A DNA stretch of 9,143 bases from Methanomassiliicoccus sp. (lineage in GTDB: Archaea; Thermoplasmatota; Thermoplasmata; Methanomassiliicoccales; JACIVX01): assembly GCA_020725985.1 (NCBI GenBank), contig DYTM01000031.1:1-9143 (forward strand), given 5' to 3'. The stretch's first letter is position 1, and each line of letters opens with the position of its first letter. The position numbers and the translations under genes are program-made. A model generated the notes under the pieces. It was not told the DNA's origin and did no database searches. It worked only from the letters and a program-made list of their open reading frames with translations. Below are positions 1 through 5,885 of the stretch, in pieces.

Positions 1-1
1 G

Positions 2-358
2 AACGAAGAGAGTGTCGATCTGGGTCGTCTGGCCACTAATGCGCTGATTGGTGGCATCACCTCGGTGGCAGGAGGCCGTTTCGCAGGCAAGGTTGGCCCA
101 GGAAAAATCCTTGGGCAATGGGACAAGTATGTCGGTGGGAAGCTGGCTGGACGAGAGGTCACCAAGGCGATAGATAGCTCGTATGCACGGTGGGAGAATG
201 TCCCCCCCGTTCTCAGAGTGCCCGCACCGTTGAAACTCCCTGAGCCCTGGAAGCCTTCGTCGTGGGCTAAGGAGTTCGTCTCGAAGTTCTCAAGCCGCGG
301 ATTGAACGAAGGAATGAAAGGGTGGGGAAGCACCGATCGAGGTATGTATGAATACTGA
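2..358 (+). CDS. C-terminal part of a larger protein, possibly a polymorphic toxin (5' end outside window)
   Basis: The frame is open from base 2 to the TGA at 356-358, giving 118 residues with no clear start, so the gene probably begins before the window. An internal GTG at 65 is in frame but sits in the middle of a conserved-looking glycine-rich stretch (LATNALIGGITS, then VAGGRFAGK), so I do not take it as the start. Alternating Gly/Ala-rich helix, then a Pro-rich segment (about residues 66-84) and a charged, aromatic tail ending GMYEY. Such Gly/Ala-rich segments are common just before the toxin tip in RHS/LXG-type polymorphic toxins, but no catalytic motif is visible and the family is not identified. 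The next gene follows 21 nt downstream on the same strand. Seen: open frame and composition. Inferred: toxin relation. It could equally be the tail of an unrelated secreted or surface protein. Confidence 0.55.
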   Translation, partial: NEESVDLGRLATNALIGGITSVAGGRFAGKVGPGKILGQWDKYVGGKLAGREVTKAIDSSYARWENVPPVLRVPAPLKLPEPWKPSSWAKEFVSKFSSRGLNEGMKGWGSTDRGMYEY

Positions 359-379
359 GAGAAACAATGGTGCAGTGAA

Positions 380-1102
380 ATGGAACCGACGGACTATCTC
401 TTCATCGTCGCTCTGATCGCGTTCAACGCAGTCGTCATAGTCTATTCCCTCGGCATGCATCGCGCTCACCTCCGCCGTCTCTCCGAAAGCCTCGGACGAT
501 TGCACGCCGAGCAGCACGATCGGGAGCATTTCATAATGTGGCATGAAATGGAGATCAGGGAGATCTCTCCTTGCCTCTATGGGTTCTTCAGCTTCTTCGC
601 AATCCTCAGCTACACCTCCGCTGGCAATACCGGAAACGAGTTGCAGTCCTTGATAATCATCATGGCAATCGCAGTGATCATCATATCCAGCTTGGCTTTG
701 ATTCTTCTGGAAGTACCGAACGCGAGAAGGTTCTTCCTGGTCACCCCGGAATGGATCGAGGAAATCGTTCTCGGCAAGGCAGAGAGACGAAAGAAGCTGT
801 GGTGGAGGACCTCGATCGACAAGGTGGATGAGGATGTTATCTATGCAGAAGGTGCAACGAGCGGCCATTGGCTCCTTCTGAGAAATCCGGGAGCGAGGAT
901 GGATATCCACGAGTACTTGGTCAATTTCGATTACCTCTGCAAGTTCCTGCTCGAAAAGCTCCCGAAGTCTATCTTCACCGACAATGCCCTCAGGTATGTG
1001 TCGTACAATGCGGAGTATCGGGCGGACGTTTCTCCTGTCCGAGACATCTCGATGCGTCAGCGCATATTTCGCAGAAGGCGTAACCGAGCGCGACGAGCTT
1101 AG
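380..1102 (+). CDS. Three-pass membrane protein with possible PH-like C-terminal domain
   Basis: This 240-residue protein has hydrophobic segments at about residues 6-26, 65-82 and 88-112, then a soluble part of about 130 residues. The stretch from about 118 to 200 (FFLVTPEWIEEIV, then basic RRKKLWW, SIDKVDE, and a run ending FLLEKLP) has the layout of small bacterial/archaeal PH-like domains: a strand opening 'lVT..gi', a basic hairpin, a central strand 'I..V.e', and a closing helix. The C-terminus is very basic (RRRRNRARR), which suits membrane-surface contact. ATG at 380 is the first in-frame Met after the upstream stop and no strong Shine-Dalgarno precedes it. It lies 21 nt after the upstream partial gene and 21 nt before the next, as in an operon. 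Membrane placement is well supported; the PH-like fold is a guess from pattern. Its position directly after a possible toxin C-terminus makes an immunity role conceivable. Confidence 0.75.
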   Translation: MEPTDYLFIVALIAFNAVVIVYSLGMHRAHLRRLSESLGRLHAEQHDREHFIMWHEMEIREISPCLYGFFSFFAILSYTSAGNTGNELQSLIIIMAIAVIIISSLALILLEVPNARRFFLVTPEWIEEIVLGKAERRKKLWWRTSIDKVDEDVIYAEGATSGHWLLLRNPGARMDIHEYLVNFDYLCKFLLEKLPKSIFTDNALRYVSYNAEYRADVSPVRDISMRQRIFRRRRNRARRA

Positions 1103-1123
1103 TGCGGAAAACGCTGCACATTC

Positions 1124-1420
1124 ATGGCACACGCGAACTGGCTCCTGATCAAGATCAGCTCACAAGGGAGTGCATACGATCATCTAGTAGGAAAGCTCAC
1201 TGGTCATCTTGGGTCAATGAAGACCGCACCCACTGCGACGAAGGAGGGAATCTATGAAGGGTTCGAACGGTTTTCTGAGGAAGGCGCCGAGAAACTGGGC
1301 AAAGGATTGGCGTCGGCAGGCCTGGTTACAGTTAGCCGTCTCTACAATGCACCGATGAAACAGTCGATGAATTGGGGCGTCACGTGGCTGACGGAGCAAT
1401 ACGAAAGGAGGTATGATTAG
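1124..1420 (+). CDS. 98-residue orphan protein, possible toxin-tip cassette
   Basis: The small ORF starts at ATG 1124, 21 nt after the upstream stop and in the same phase. It is not recognised. The middle is glycine/alanine-rich and helical (EEGAEKLGKGLASAG), followed by VSRLYNAP and an aromatic tail containing NWGVTWL and ending ERRYD. The tail resembles that of the partial gene at 2-358: VSKF...GMKGWGST...MYEY there, VSRL...SMN-WGVT...QYERRYD here. Lack of a signal peptide, short length, and placement between two larger genes of membrane-associated type fit an orphan C-terminal cassette of a polymorphic toxin locus, but no catalytic residues can be named. It could also be a remnant of a once longer gene. 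A GGAGGT at 1407-1412 lies inside its last codons. Confidence 0.5.
   Translation: MAHANWLLIKISSQGSAYDHLVGKLTGHLGSMKTAPTATKEGIYEGFERFSEEGAEKLGKGLASAGLVTVSRLYNAPMKQSMNWGVTWLTEQYERRYD
1407..1412 (+). promoter_or_regulatory. Strong Shine-Dalgarno-like GGAGGT with no well-placed start
   Basis: GGAGGT lies in the last codons of the 98-residue orphan. It directly abuts an ATG at 1413 (spacing too short) and lies 14 nt before an ATG at 1427 that opens a five-residue reading frame ending at the in-frame TGA 1442-1444. The tubby-like gene starts 7 nt after that stop. A tiny upstream ORF with reinitiation is possible; chance occurrence is as likely. Confidence 0.25.
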
Positions 1421-1450
1421 CAGGGAATGCCTAGGTGCGAGTGATCGAGC

Positions 1451-1951
1451 ATGGTCGTACCGTACGAATCAGGAAACGAAGTCCTGGACTGTAGATTTAG
1501 AGCTATTCTCTGGCACAATTGGGAACTGTATCGTGATGATCGGCTCGTCGCAGCCCTCAAATCCAAACGCTTCTTCACCCTTCTTTTCGAAGGGTGGTTC
1601 GATGGAGAATCCATCGAAATCAGGAAGAATCTATGGAGTGAAGCCAAGGTGTCATACACCAAGTCGGGATCATGCATCGGGGTGATCAATAGTGTCGACT
1701 ATCTGCCGACAAGATTCACGCTGGCTGGTGGAAGAGTCTATGTTGTTTCAAATCCGGCCTATGGATCTAGATATGTGTTTGCCGACGAACATTCGAGGAA
1801 GTTGGCGATTACGGAGTTTGACAATCGCCGAAGCCTTTCGGTGAGTGCCGAGTTCAGAATTCTGGTTCTGAGACAGGATGATCCGAGTCCCTGGCTGATC
1901 GCGATCATCAGCTTGTATCTGGCAATTGCCAATTCATATTCAAATCCTTGA
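1451..1951 (+). CDS. Tubby/LURP-one-like beta-rich protein with C-terminal hydrophobic helix
   Basis: The product has 166 residues. It is a succession of short strands with the rhythm of LURP-one/tubby-C-like and scramblase-related small proteins: ELYRDDRLVAALKSK, then F..GW...SIEIRKN, then a run of beta hairpins, closing with FRILVLRQDD followed by PWLIAIISLYLAIAN (about residues 147-161). A final hydrophobic helix packed inside a beta barrel is the hallmark of that fold, so the helix may be internal rather than transmembrane. ATG 1451 is chosen because an in-frame TGA at 1442-1444 excludes anything longer. The only good Shine-Dalgarno nearby (1407-1412) is about 38 nt away, so initiation is unusual or leaderless. 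The gene follows the 98-residue orphan by 30 nt. Fold assignment is by pattern only; function unknown, with an immunity or membrane-binding role possible. Confidence 0.65.
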   Translation: MVVPYESGNEVLDCRFRAILWHNWELYRDDRLVAALKSKRFFTLLFEGWFDGESIEIRKNLWSEAKVSYTKSGSCIGVINSVDYLPTRFTLAGGRVYVVSNPAYGSRYVFADEHSRKLAITEFDNRRSLSVSAEFRILVLRQDDPSPWLIAIISLYLAIANSYSNP

Positions 1952-1983
1952 ATTGTCTGTCAGGATGGGAGAGGGGGCACAGA

Positions 1984-2010
1984 CCGATCGCCCATCTCTT
2001 CAGCGATCGG
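1984..2010. repeat. Perfect 8-bp inverted repeat between convergent genes
   Basis: CCGATCGC (1984-1991) and GCGATCGG (2003-2010) are exact reverse complements with an 11-base spacer. The site is 33 nt after the stop of the tubby-like gene (plus strand) and 5 nt before the end of the ribbon-helix-helix remnant (minus strand). It could act as a bidirectional terminator hairpin, or be a protein-binding or recombination site of the decayed recombinase module. No T-run follows on either strand, which argues against a simple intrinsic terminator. Confidence 0.45.
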
Positions 2011-2014
2011 TGAG

Positions 2015-2169
2015 CTACTTGGACCCGGCAAGCCCCTTCATATAGGATCGGAGGACATCACGACTAGATTACTCTTCTTTTCTCCCTTGAGGAGCTTCCA
2101 CTGGTCAAGGAGGTTCGCAAGATCGGAGGGGATGTCCACCCTCAATATTCGCGTCTCCCCTTCTTTCAT
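2015..2169 (-). pseudogene. Ribbon-helix-helix (CopG-like) small protein, frameshifted
   Basis: From the ATG at 2169-2167 the minus strand reads TRILRVDIPSDLANLLDQW and then LKGEKKSNLV, the strand-helix-turn-helix layout of a CopG/Arc-type ribbon-helix-helix DNA-binding protein. The first frame then ends early (SSDPI, stop at 2040-2038). Skipping one base near 2070-2080 gives RDVLRSYMKGLAGSK with a stop at 2017-2015, which completes helix 2 as expected (S.LVRDVLRSYM). The intact product would be about 51 residues. Its ATG overlaps the TGA of the recombinase remnant as ATGA, so the two were once translationally coupled. The likely original role was a repressor or accessory DNA-binding factor of the recombinase. 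Recognition of the RHH fold is fairly secure; whether the frameshift is real or a sequencing error cannot be told here. Confidence 0.65.
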
Positions 2170-2627
2170 GTGCTAGCTGGTCCTCCTCTCTTCTGTCGGT
2201 TTGAGACTTCCAATCTGTCAACCTCCTCGGGCTCGGAGGTATTTGAACGACCGCCTTCGTTCGAGGGGATAGGTTTTCTGACAATCCGCAGGTCGATGCG
2301 CTTCCTCCTCGAGTGATCGAGGATCGTCACCCTCGAGACGCCTGGTTGCCCGGCGGCGTCCGATATGCTCCTCGCCTTCCCTGATCGCAGGAGATCGACC
2401 GCGAGGCCGACGTCGACGTCCTTCCTCGAGCCTTTCCACTTCGCGCCTTGCCCTATTCGTCGCCGTATGCCCTCGGACGCCCGCTTTCCTATCCCCCCTC
2501 GCACTCGGCGAACGCGAGCATCATCGTATAGAAGAGCTGTCCATGGAGAGTCGTGGTGCCCATCTAGCCTCTGGCAGAGATCAGCCTGCATCCCGCCGGC
2601 AAAGACCGAGCGAGAATCTCGCAACAA
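2166..2627 (-). pseudogene. Serine recombinase (resolvase/invertase family) remnant, 5'-truncated with two frameshifts
   Basis: Pieces of a resolvase-type protein are spread over two minus-strand frames. The first piece (to about 2562) ends QADLCQRLD. A shift near 2560 gives GTTTLHGQLFYTMMLAFAEC (about 2560-2501), which matches the family signature 'DTTTP.G.LFFT...AFAE.ER' that begins the long helix. That frame hits TAG at 2491-2489, and a shift back in the G6 run (2493-2498 on minus) continues IGKRASEGIRRR. A basic linker then leads to a C-terminal helix-turn-helix: DVGLAVDLLRSGKARSISD followed by PGVSRVTILDH. The N-terminal catalytic part with the nucleophilic serine (roughly the first 70-90 residues) is absent; the bases upstream of about 2640 do not encode it in any minus frame I read. 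A functional recombinase is therefore unlikely. The frame closes with TGA overlapping the ATG of the ribbon-helix-helix gene. Confidence 0.75.
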
Positions 2628-3143
2628 TCTCTTTTCTCTTCATGGCAATCCTTGGAGTGTGATTGTCAGGAAGGTGCAACGTTCAGTTCGGAAGGAGGGA
2701 GAGGATACGGAAGATGAAATAAGAAAAATGGAAGAGGTTTCGACGCCCTCGATGCAGTTTCTTTTTAATTGAACCGATTCCATAGATGTCTAGATTTTGC
2801 GAATCTTGTCTTCGCCCGGTCCACTTCTGCCATATCCAGACGAATCCGCTCGCATTCGACTAGGTGGTTGGGGCCGTAGGGTAGCGGAATTCTGATCGGG
2901 CTGACGAAAATTCCGGAGAACCGAGCACGATCTCACTGACAGTTCTGCATGGCCAGGAGAGGAACGAATTGACTTCATGGCCCCATCAACAATGCCTCAT
3001 CCCTTGTTCTATACGGGGGAATGACAAGTCGTTCATATCGTTCTTGATTCACCCAGATCCCGGACTGACAAATCATCAATCGACTGCCGAAATCCTCAAG
3101 TATCACAGAGAATCCTAGAAGAACATACAATGAATCGCACTGA
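2628..3143. other. Gene-poor stretch between recombinase remnant and membrane gene
   Basis: No intact gene is supported here. The right two thirds hold the possible remnant described for 2765-3166 (minus). The left part, 2640-2764, is purine-rich on the plus strand and encodes nothing recognisable on either strand. A plus-strand frame running through it and across the recombinase remnant is Arg/Pro/Ser-rich and looks like antisense shadow. Confidence 0.4.
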
Positions 3144-3166
3144 ATGGAGAGGTCAAATGGTGGCAT
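2765..3166 (-). pseudogene. Possible decayed gene: 134-codon frame interrupted by two TGA codons
   Basis: One minus-strand phase from ATG 3166 to TAA 2767-2765 carries only two stops, both TGA, at 2977-2975 and 2935-2933. The pieces look protein-like: CQSGIWVNQERYERLVIPPY in the first, PIRIPLPYGPNHLVECERI and a charged helix LDMAEVDRAKTRFAKSR in the last. No family is recognised. TGA is used as the normal stop by intact genes in this window (for example at 356-358 and 5790-5792), so recoding is unlikely and decay is the simpler reading. It overlaps the start of the plus-strand membrane gene by 23 nt, so the true start may lie elsewhere. Chance openness in non-coding DNA cannot be excluded. 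Confidence 0.3.
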
Positions 3167-3641
3167 CGAATTGGACGCGAGTGTGATTCCTCAAGGACTT
3201 GGTCTACCTGAGATTCTCATAATTCTTGTCTTGAGCATAGGCGTGATTCTCCTCTTTCTGAGTGGGATTTCACTTATGCTATCGCTAAGGAGGTTCAAGG
3301 CCACGCGTCTTGGTTCGGCGTTTCCGCGTTGGAGGGCCTCAAGGATTCTCTTCACGTCCGGGGTCATTCTGTTCGTGGTTGGAGTTGCAGTGAAACTTCT
3401 CATAGTCTCTGACGTCCTGTATGTTTTCTCAGCAATCTGGCAGGCAACTCCTTTCGTGCTCTCGATTGTAGCCATCTGGTCCTCAACTATGTTGATGGTA
3501 TGGGATTCGCAAACTGTTGGCGGCTCTGCGGAGAGGAAGATAACGTCAAGGATGGTGGGAATTGCCGCAGTGTTCAACTTCATATTGAGTGCGTTCTCAA
3601 TCATAATGATTCTCAGCCCATCATTTCCGGGATTCTCTTAG
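3144..3641 (+). CDS. Four-pass integral membrane protein of unknown function
   Basis: The 165-residue product has four hydrophobic segments at about residues 22-46, 66-94, 98-119 and 136-160, linked by short loops. The first loop is basic (RRFKATRLGSAFPRWRASR), suggesting that side faces the cytoplasm. No catalytic or transport motif is visible and no family is recognised. ATG 3144 is the first Met, but GTG at 3183 (residue 14), just ahead of the first membrane segment, is a reasonable alternative start. A weak TATA-like ACATACAA lies at about 3123-3130. The gene stands alone, convergent with the nucleotidyltransferase 126 nt downstream. Codon use is AT-richer than that of the metabolic genes to the right. 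Confidence 0.65.
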   Translation: MERSNGGIELDASVIPQGLGLPEILIILVLSIGVILLFLSGISLMLSLRRFKATRLGSAFPRWRASRILFTSGVILFVVGVAVKLLIVSDVLYVFSAIWQATPFVLSIVAIWSSTMLMVWDSQTVGGSAERKITSRMVGIAAVFNFILSAFSIIMILSPSFPGFS

Positions 3642-3767
3642 GCTATGGTATCGTCGAATTACCATTCCTTCTGGCAATGGTCTAGTGATCTAGATCTTCA
3701 AATGGAACAAGGGAGTGCCTTCTCTCGTTCAGCAATCACACTCAATTCTAGCAGGGCGTTCCTTTGC

Positions 3768-4601
3768 TCAGACAATCTCGGACTGACATAGGGTTCTCTC
3801 CACGAAGCGCCTCGTCAAACCGTCATCGTCTAATCCCGTTGTTTTCTGAATCCTTTGAACCACTTCTCTCCACATGCTCTTCAGTGCTTTCAATCTCTGG
3901 GCTAGTTGCTCCGAAGTCATGTTGGAGATGATCATCGCTTTCCTCAGCTTCGAATCGAAGTCCTTCGGAATCCAATCGAGTTCTCTGCAATACGATACCT
4001 TCCATTTCGGAGGGGGAACGAACTTCCGGTTGATTGCAAAGAGCAGATCCATGAACAGGTCGATGGAATAGGAGACGCAATGGTGAGCCGAGACAGGGTC
4101 TCCTCTCTCCATACAAATCTCCGCAACCGTTGGCAGCCCTTTCCGAGGACAGCAGTACCACGATAGATAGGTGTAGCACGCCGCAATCCTGTCAATCCAG
4201 AAATCCTCCGGAACGGTTAGTCCCTTCTCCATCAACCTCTTGATTCTTCCTTCGGGATCGTAGACGATCTCGGCATTGCCGAGTTCCCATCGGTCCATCT
4301 CCGTCCACTCCCTTTCCTCGAACTCCTCGACCTCGTGGATCTCGAGGTCCGCTTCGAAGCCCGAAATCGCCTCTTCTTCCCCGACGATCGCCCTCATCCT
4401 CTTGACCAGGTCTGCATCCCTTTTGCGAACGAAGACAGTGATGTCTATGTCCGAGTAGCGGTCAGCATACTCCCTTGCTAATCCTCCTAGAAAGATCATG
4501 CCGATCACTCCATCGACCTTCTCGATTCGATCGGCCATTCTTCCAGCAGTCGCCCTGAATTCCTTGATGTGATTCTTCTTGGAGCGAGTGAGGGTCCGCA
4601 T
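3768..4601 (-). CDS. Nucleotidyltransferase-fold protein (MNT/KNTase superfamily)
   Basis: The 277-residue protein has an N-terminal nucleotidyltransferase core. FLGGLAREYADRYSDIDITV (residues 37-56) supplies the G-[GS] turn (G39-G40) and metal ligands D51 and D53. ADLEIHEV (84-91) supplies the likely third acidic residue, D85, on the expected strand. The C-terminal half is helical with HHCVSYSIDLFMDLLFAINR, like the helical domain following the core in kanamycin-nucleotidyltransferase-like and DUF4037-like proteins. Such enzymes transfer a nucleotide (usually AMP) to a small molecule or protein; the acceptor cannot be told. It may be a resistance-type or toxin/antitoxin-type enzyme. ATG 4601 is the furthest start, since an in-frame TAA lies 6 nt upstream. 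A GAGGAG 17-22 nt upstream is too distant to be an ideal Shine-Dalgarno. The gene is divergent from the alcohol dehydrogenase. Confidence 0.8.
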   Translation of the reverse strand: MRTLTRSKKNHIKEFRATAGRMADRIEKVDGVIGMIFLGGLAREYADRYSDIDITVFVRKRDADLVKRMRAIVGEEEAISGFEADLEIHEVEEFEEREWTEMDRWELGNAEIVYDPEGRIKRLMEKGLTVPEDFWIDRIAACYTYLSWYCCPRKGLPTVAEICMERGDPVSAHHCVSYSIDLFMDLLFAINRKFVPPPKWKVSYCRELDWIPKDFDSKLRKAMIISNMTSEQLAQRLKALKSMWREVVQRIQKTTGLDDDGLTRRFVERTLCQSEIV

Positions 4602-4802
4602 ATATTATCATTGGCAACTCCTCTCAACCTAATAACCTATCTGGTGGGTCCGCAAGTCGCAGAGACCGCCGACGTCAATAATAACAACTCCTCGGCCATT
4701 TGTCAATTCGATTGTCATTGTATCTATGCGAGTCGAAAAGAATACCTAGCCTCACCCGCGTACGGTCATGTGAGCAAAGATGCAGGTGATTGAATCAGGG
4801 CC
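4602..4802. promoter_or_regulatory. Divergent promoter region
   Basis: This 201-base AT-richer interval lies between the nucleotidyltransferase (minus) and the alcohol dehydrogenase (plus). For the minus gene, TTATTA (4635-4630) sits about 30 nt before the ATG, which would give a leaderless or nearly leaderless transcript if it is the TATA box. A second AT-rich run (ATAATATA) touches the ATG itself and is too close to serve it. For the plus gene, AT-rich candidates are CAATAATAAC (4676-4685) and GAAAAGAATACC around 4735-4746. AGGTGA at about 4783-4788 could be a distant ribosome site for ATG 4803. Assignments are by eye. Confidence 0.35.
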
Positions 4803-5792
4803 ATGCTACTGAGCGAGGTCAAACCAGTCGAGGACGCGCCTCTGAAGTCTGTAGACTTGCCTATTCCGGAGCCGGGCGAGGGCGAGATCAGGATCAAGAT
4901 CCGGACGTGCGGGGTCTGTCACACAGATCTCCATACCGTCGAGGGGGACTTACCCATACCGAAGCTCCCGATCGTCCCCGGGCATGAGATCGTCGGGATA
5001 GTTGACAAGCTCGGGAAGGGTTGTCGGCGTTTTGATGAAGGAGACAGGGTCGGAGTAGCCTGGCTCTACTCGTCCTGCGGCCGATGTAGGTTCTGCCGGT
5101 CGGGACTGGAGAACCTCTGCGAGGAGGCGAGATTCACTGGTCTTCATGCGAACGGGGGATATGAGGAGTTCATGGTCGTCAATGAAGATTTCTCATATCC
5201 CATTCCATCGGTCTTCTCAGACGAGAACGCCGCGCCGCTGCTCTGTGCGGGAGTGATAGGCTATCGGTCCTTTCGGATGAGCGGCATCAAGCCTGGTGGG
5301 AAACTGGCCCTTTTTGGCTTCGGTGCCTCCGCGCATATCGTGATCCAGATTGCGGCGGCAATGGAATGCAGCGTGTACGTGTTCACTCGGAGTGAGGAGC
5401 ATCGGAGGTTGGCGAGGGAACTGGGATCCAAGTGGGAAGGAGGCCTTGACGGCGAACCACCGGAGAAGGCCGAAAGTGCCATAATCTTCGCCCCAGCTGG
5501 GTGGATCGTGAAGAAGGCCCTCGGGGTTCTTGACAGGGCCGGCACACTGGCGATAAACGCGATTCACATGTCCCCGATTCCGGAGATCCCGTACAATCTC
5601 CTCTGGCATGAAAGGAGGATCGTCAGTGTGGCAAACGTGACCCGGGAAGATGCAGAGCGATTTCTCAAGCTAGCCAGTGAAATCCTTATAAGGACTGAAG
5701 TTGAGATCTTTCCCCTTGAGGAGGCAAATCAGGCTCTCGTGATGATGAAGAAGTCCAAGATAGAAGGCGCCGCGGTTCTCAAGGTTGCCTGA
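4803..5792 (+). CDS. Zinc-dependent alcohol dehydrogenase (AdhA-like, MDR superfamily)
   Basis: The 329-residue enzyme has both halves of a medium-chain dehydrogenase. The catalytic domain carries C36 in CGVCHTDLH, H61-E62 in VPGHEIVG, and C148 as catalytic zinc ligands. C92, C95, C98 and C106 (SCGRCRFC...LC) form the structural zinc lobe. The Rossmann domain starts about residue 165, with GFGASA at 172-177; GFGASAH is typical of the AdhA-type subgroup rather than classical GxGxxG ADHs. It should oxidise a primary alcohol, or reduce an aldehyde, with NAD(P). Length is normal for the family. ATG 4803 is supported by an in-frame TGA at 4791. The gene is monocistronic and convergent with the FAD oxidoreductase, whose stop is 93 nt away. 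It may supply or consume aldehydes related to the neighbouring lipid-like operon; that link is inference from adjacency only. Confidence 0.93.
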   Translation: MLLSEVKPVEDAPLKSVDLPIPEPGEGEIRIKIRTCGVCHTDLHTVEGDLPIPKLPIVPGHEIVGIVDKLGKGCRRFDEGDRVGVAWLYSSCGRCRFCRSGLENLCEEARFTGLHANGGYEEFMVVNEDFSYPIPSVFSDENAAPLLCAGVIGYRSFRMSGIKPGGKLALFGFGASAHIVIQIAAAMECSVYVFTRSEEHRRLARELGSKWEGGLDGEPPEKAESAIIFAPAGWIVKKALGVLDRAGTLAINAIHMSPIPEIPYNLLWHERRIVSVANVTREDAERFLKLASEILIRTEVEIFPLEEANQALVMMKKSKIEGAAVLKVA

Positions 5793-5885
5793 GCACTCTT
5801 GCTCTTCAATCGGCCGGTCGCCATCAGTGAGTTCTTGGCTTGGAGTGTCAGCGCTCTGCGCAGGCGGCCTCGCTCTTCAACTCCG
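5793..5885. other. Convergent intergenic region
   Basis: The 93 bases between two converging stop codons presumably hold the termination sites of both transcripts. A short GCGC-TCT-GCGC inverted repeat is present near 5851-5861 and GCTCTTCAA occurs twice (5801-5809, 5872-5880). No clear T-rich archaeal terminator is seen on either strand. Confidence 0.3.

Noticed and set aside
290..1132. 280-residue minus-strand frame opposite the three-pass membrane protein
   Set aside because: It is exactly antisense to a well-supported plus-strand gene, has no recognisable domain, and its His/Asp/Glu-rich composition is what the reverse strand would give.
1413..1685. 90-residue frame starting directly after GGAGGT
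   Set aside because: The Shine-Dalgarno has no spacing to this ATG, the product has no fold-like pattern, and the overlapping frame at 1451 encodes a coherent beta-rich protein.
2365..2772. 135-residue plus-strand frame across the recombinase remnant
   Set aside because: Its first two thirds are antisense to recognisable recombinase sequence; the remaining tail is low-complexity charged sequence with no independent support.
2933..2977. Selenocysteine or reassigned TGA in the interrupted minus-strand frame
   Set aside because: Intact genes in the window end in TGA, no conserved hairpin was seen, and decay next to another remnant is simpler.
3687..3696. Palindrome GATCTAGATC in the convergent gap
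   Set aside because: Short self-complementary word with no loop and no repeats nearby; expected by chance at this length over several kilobases.
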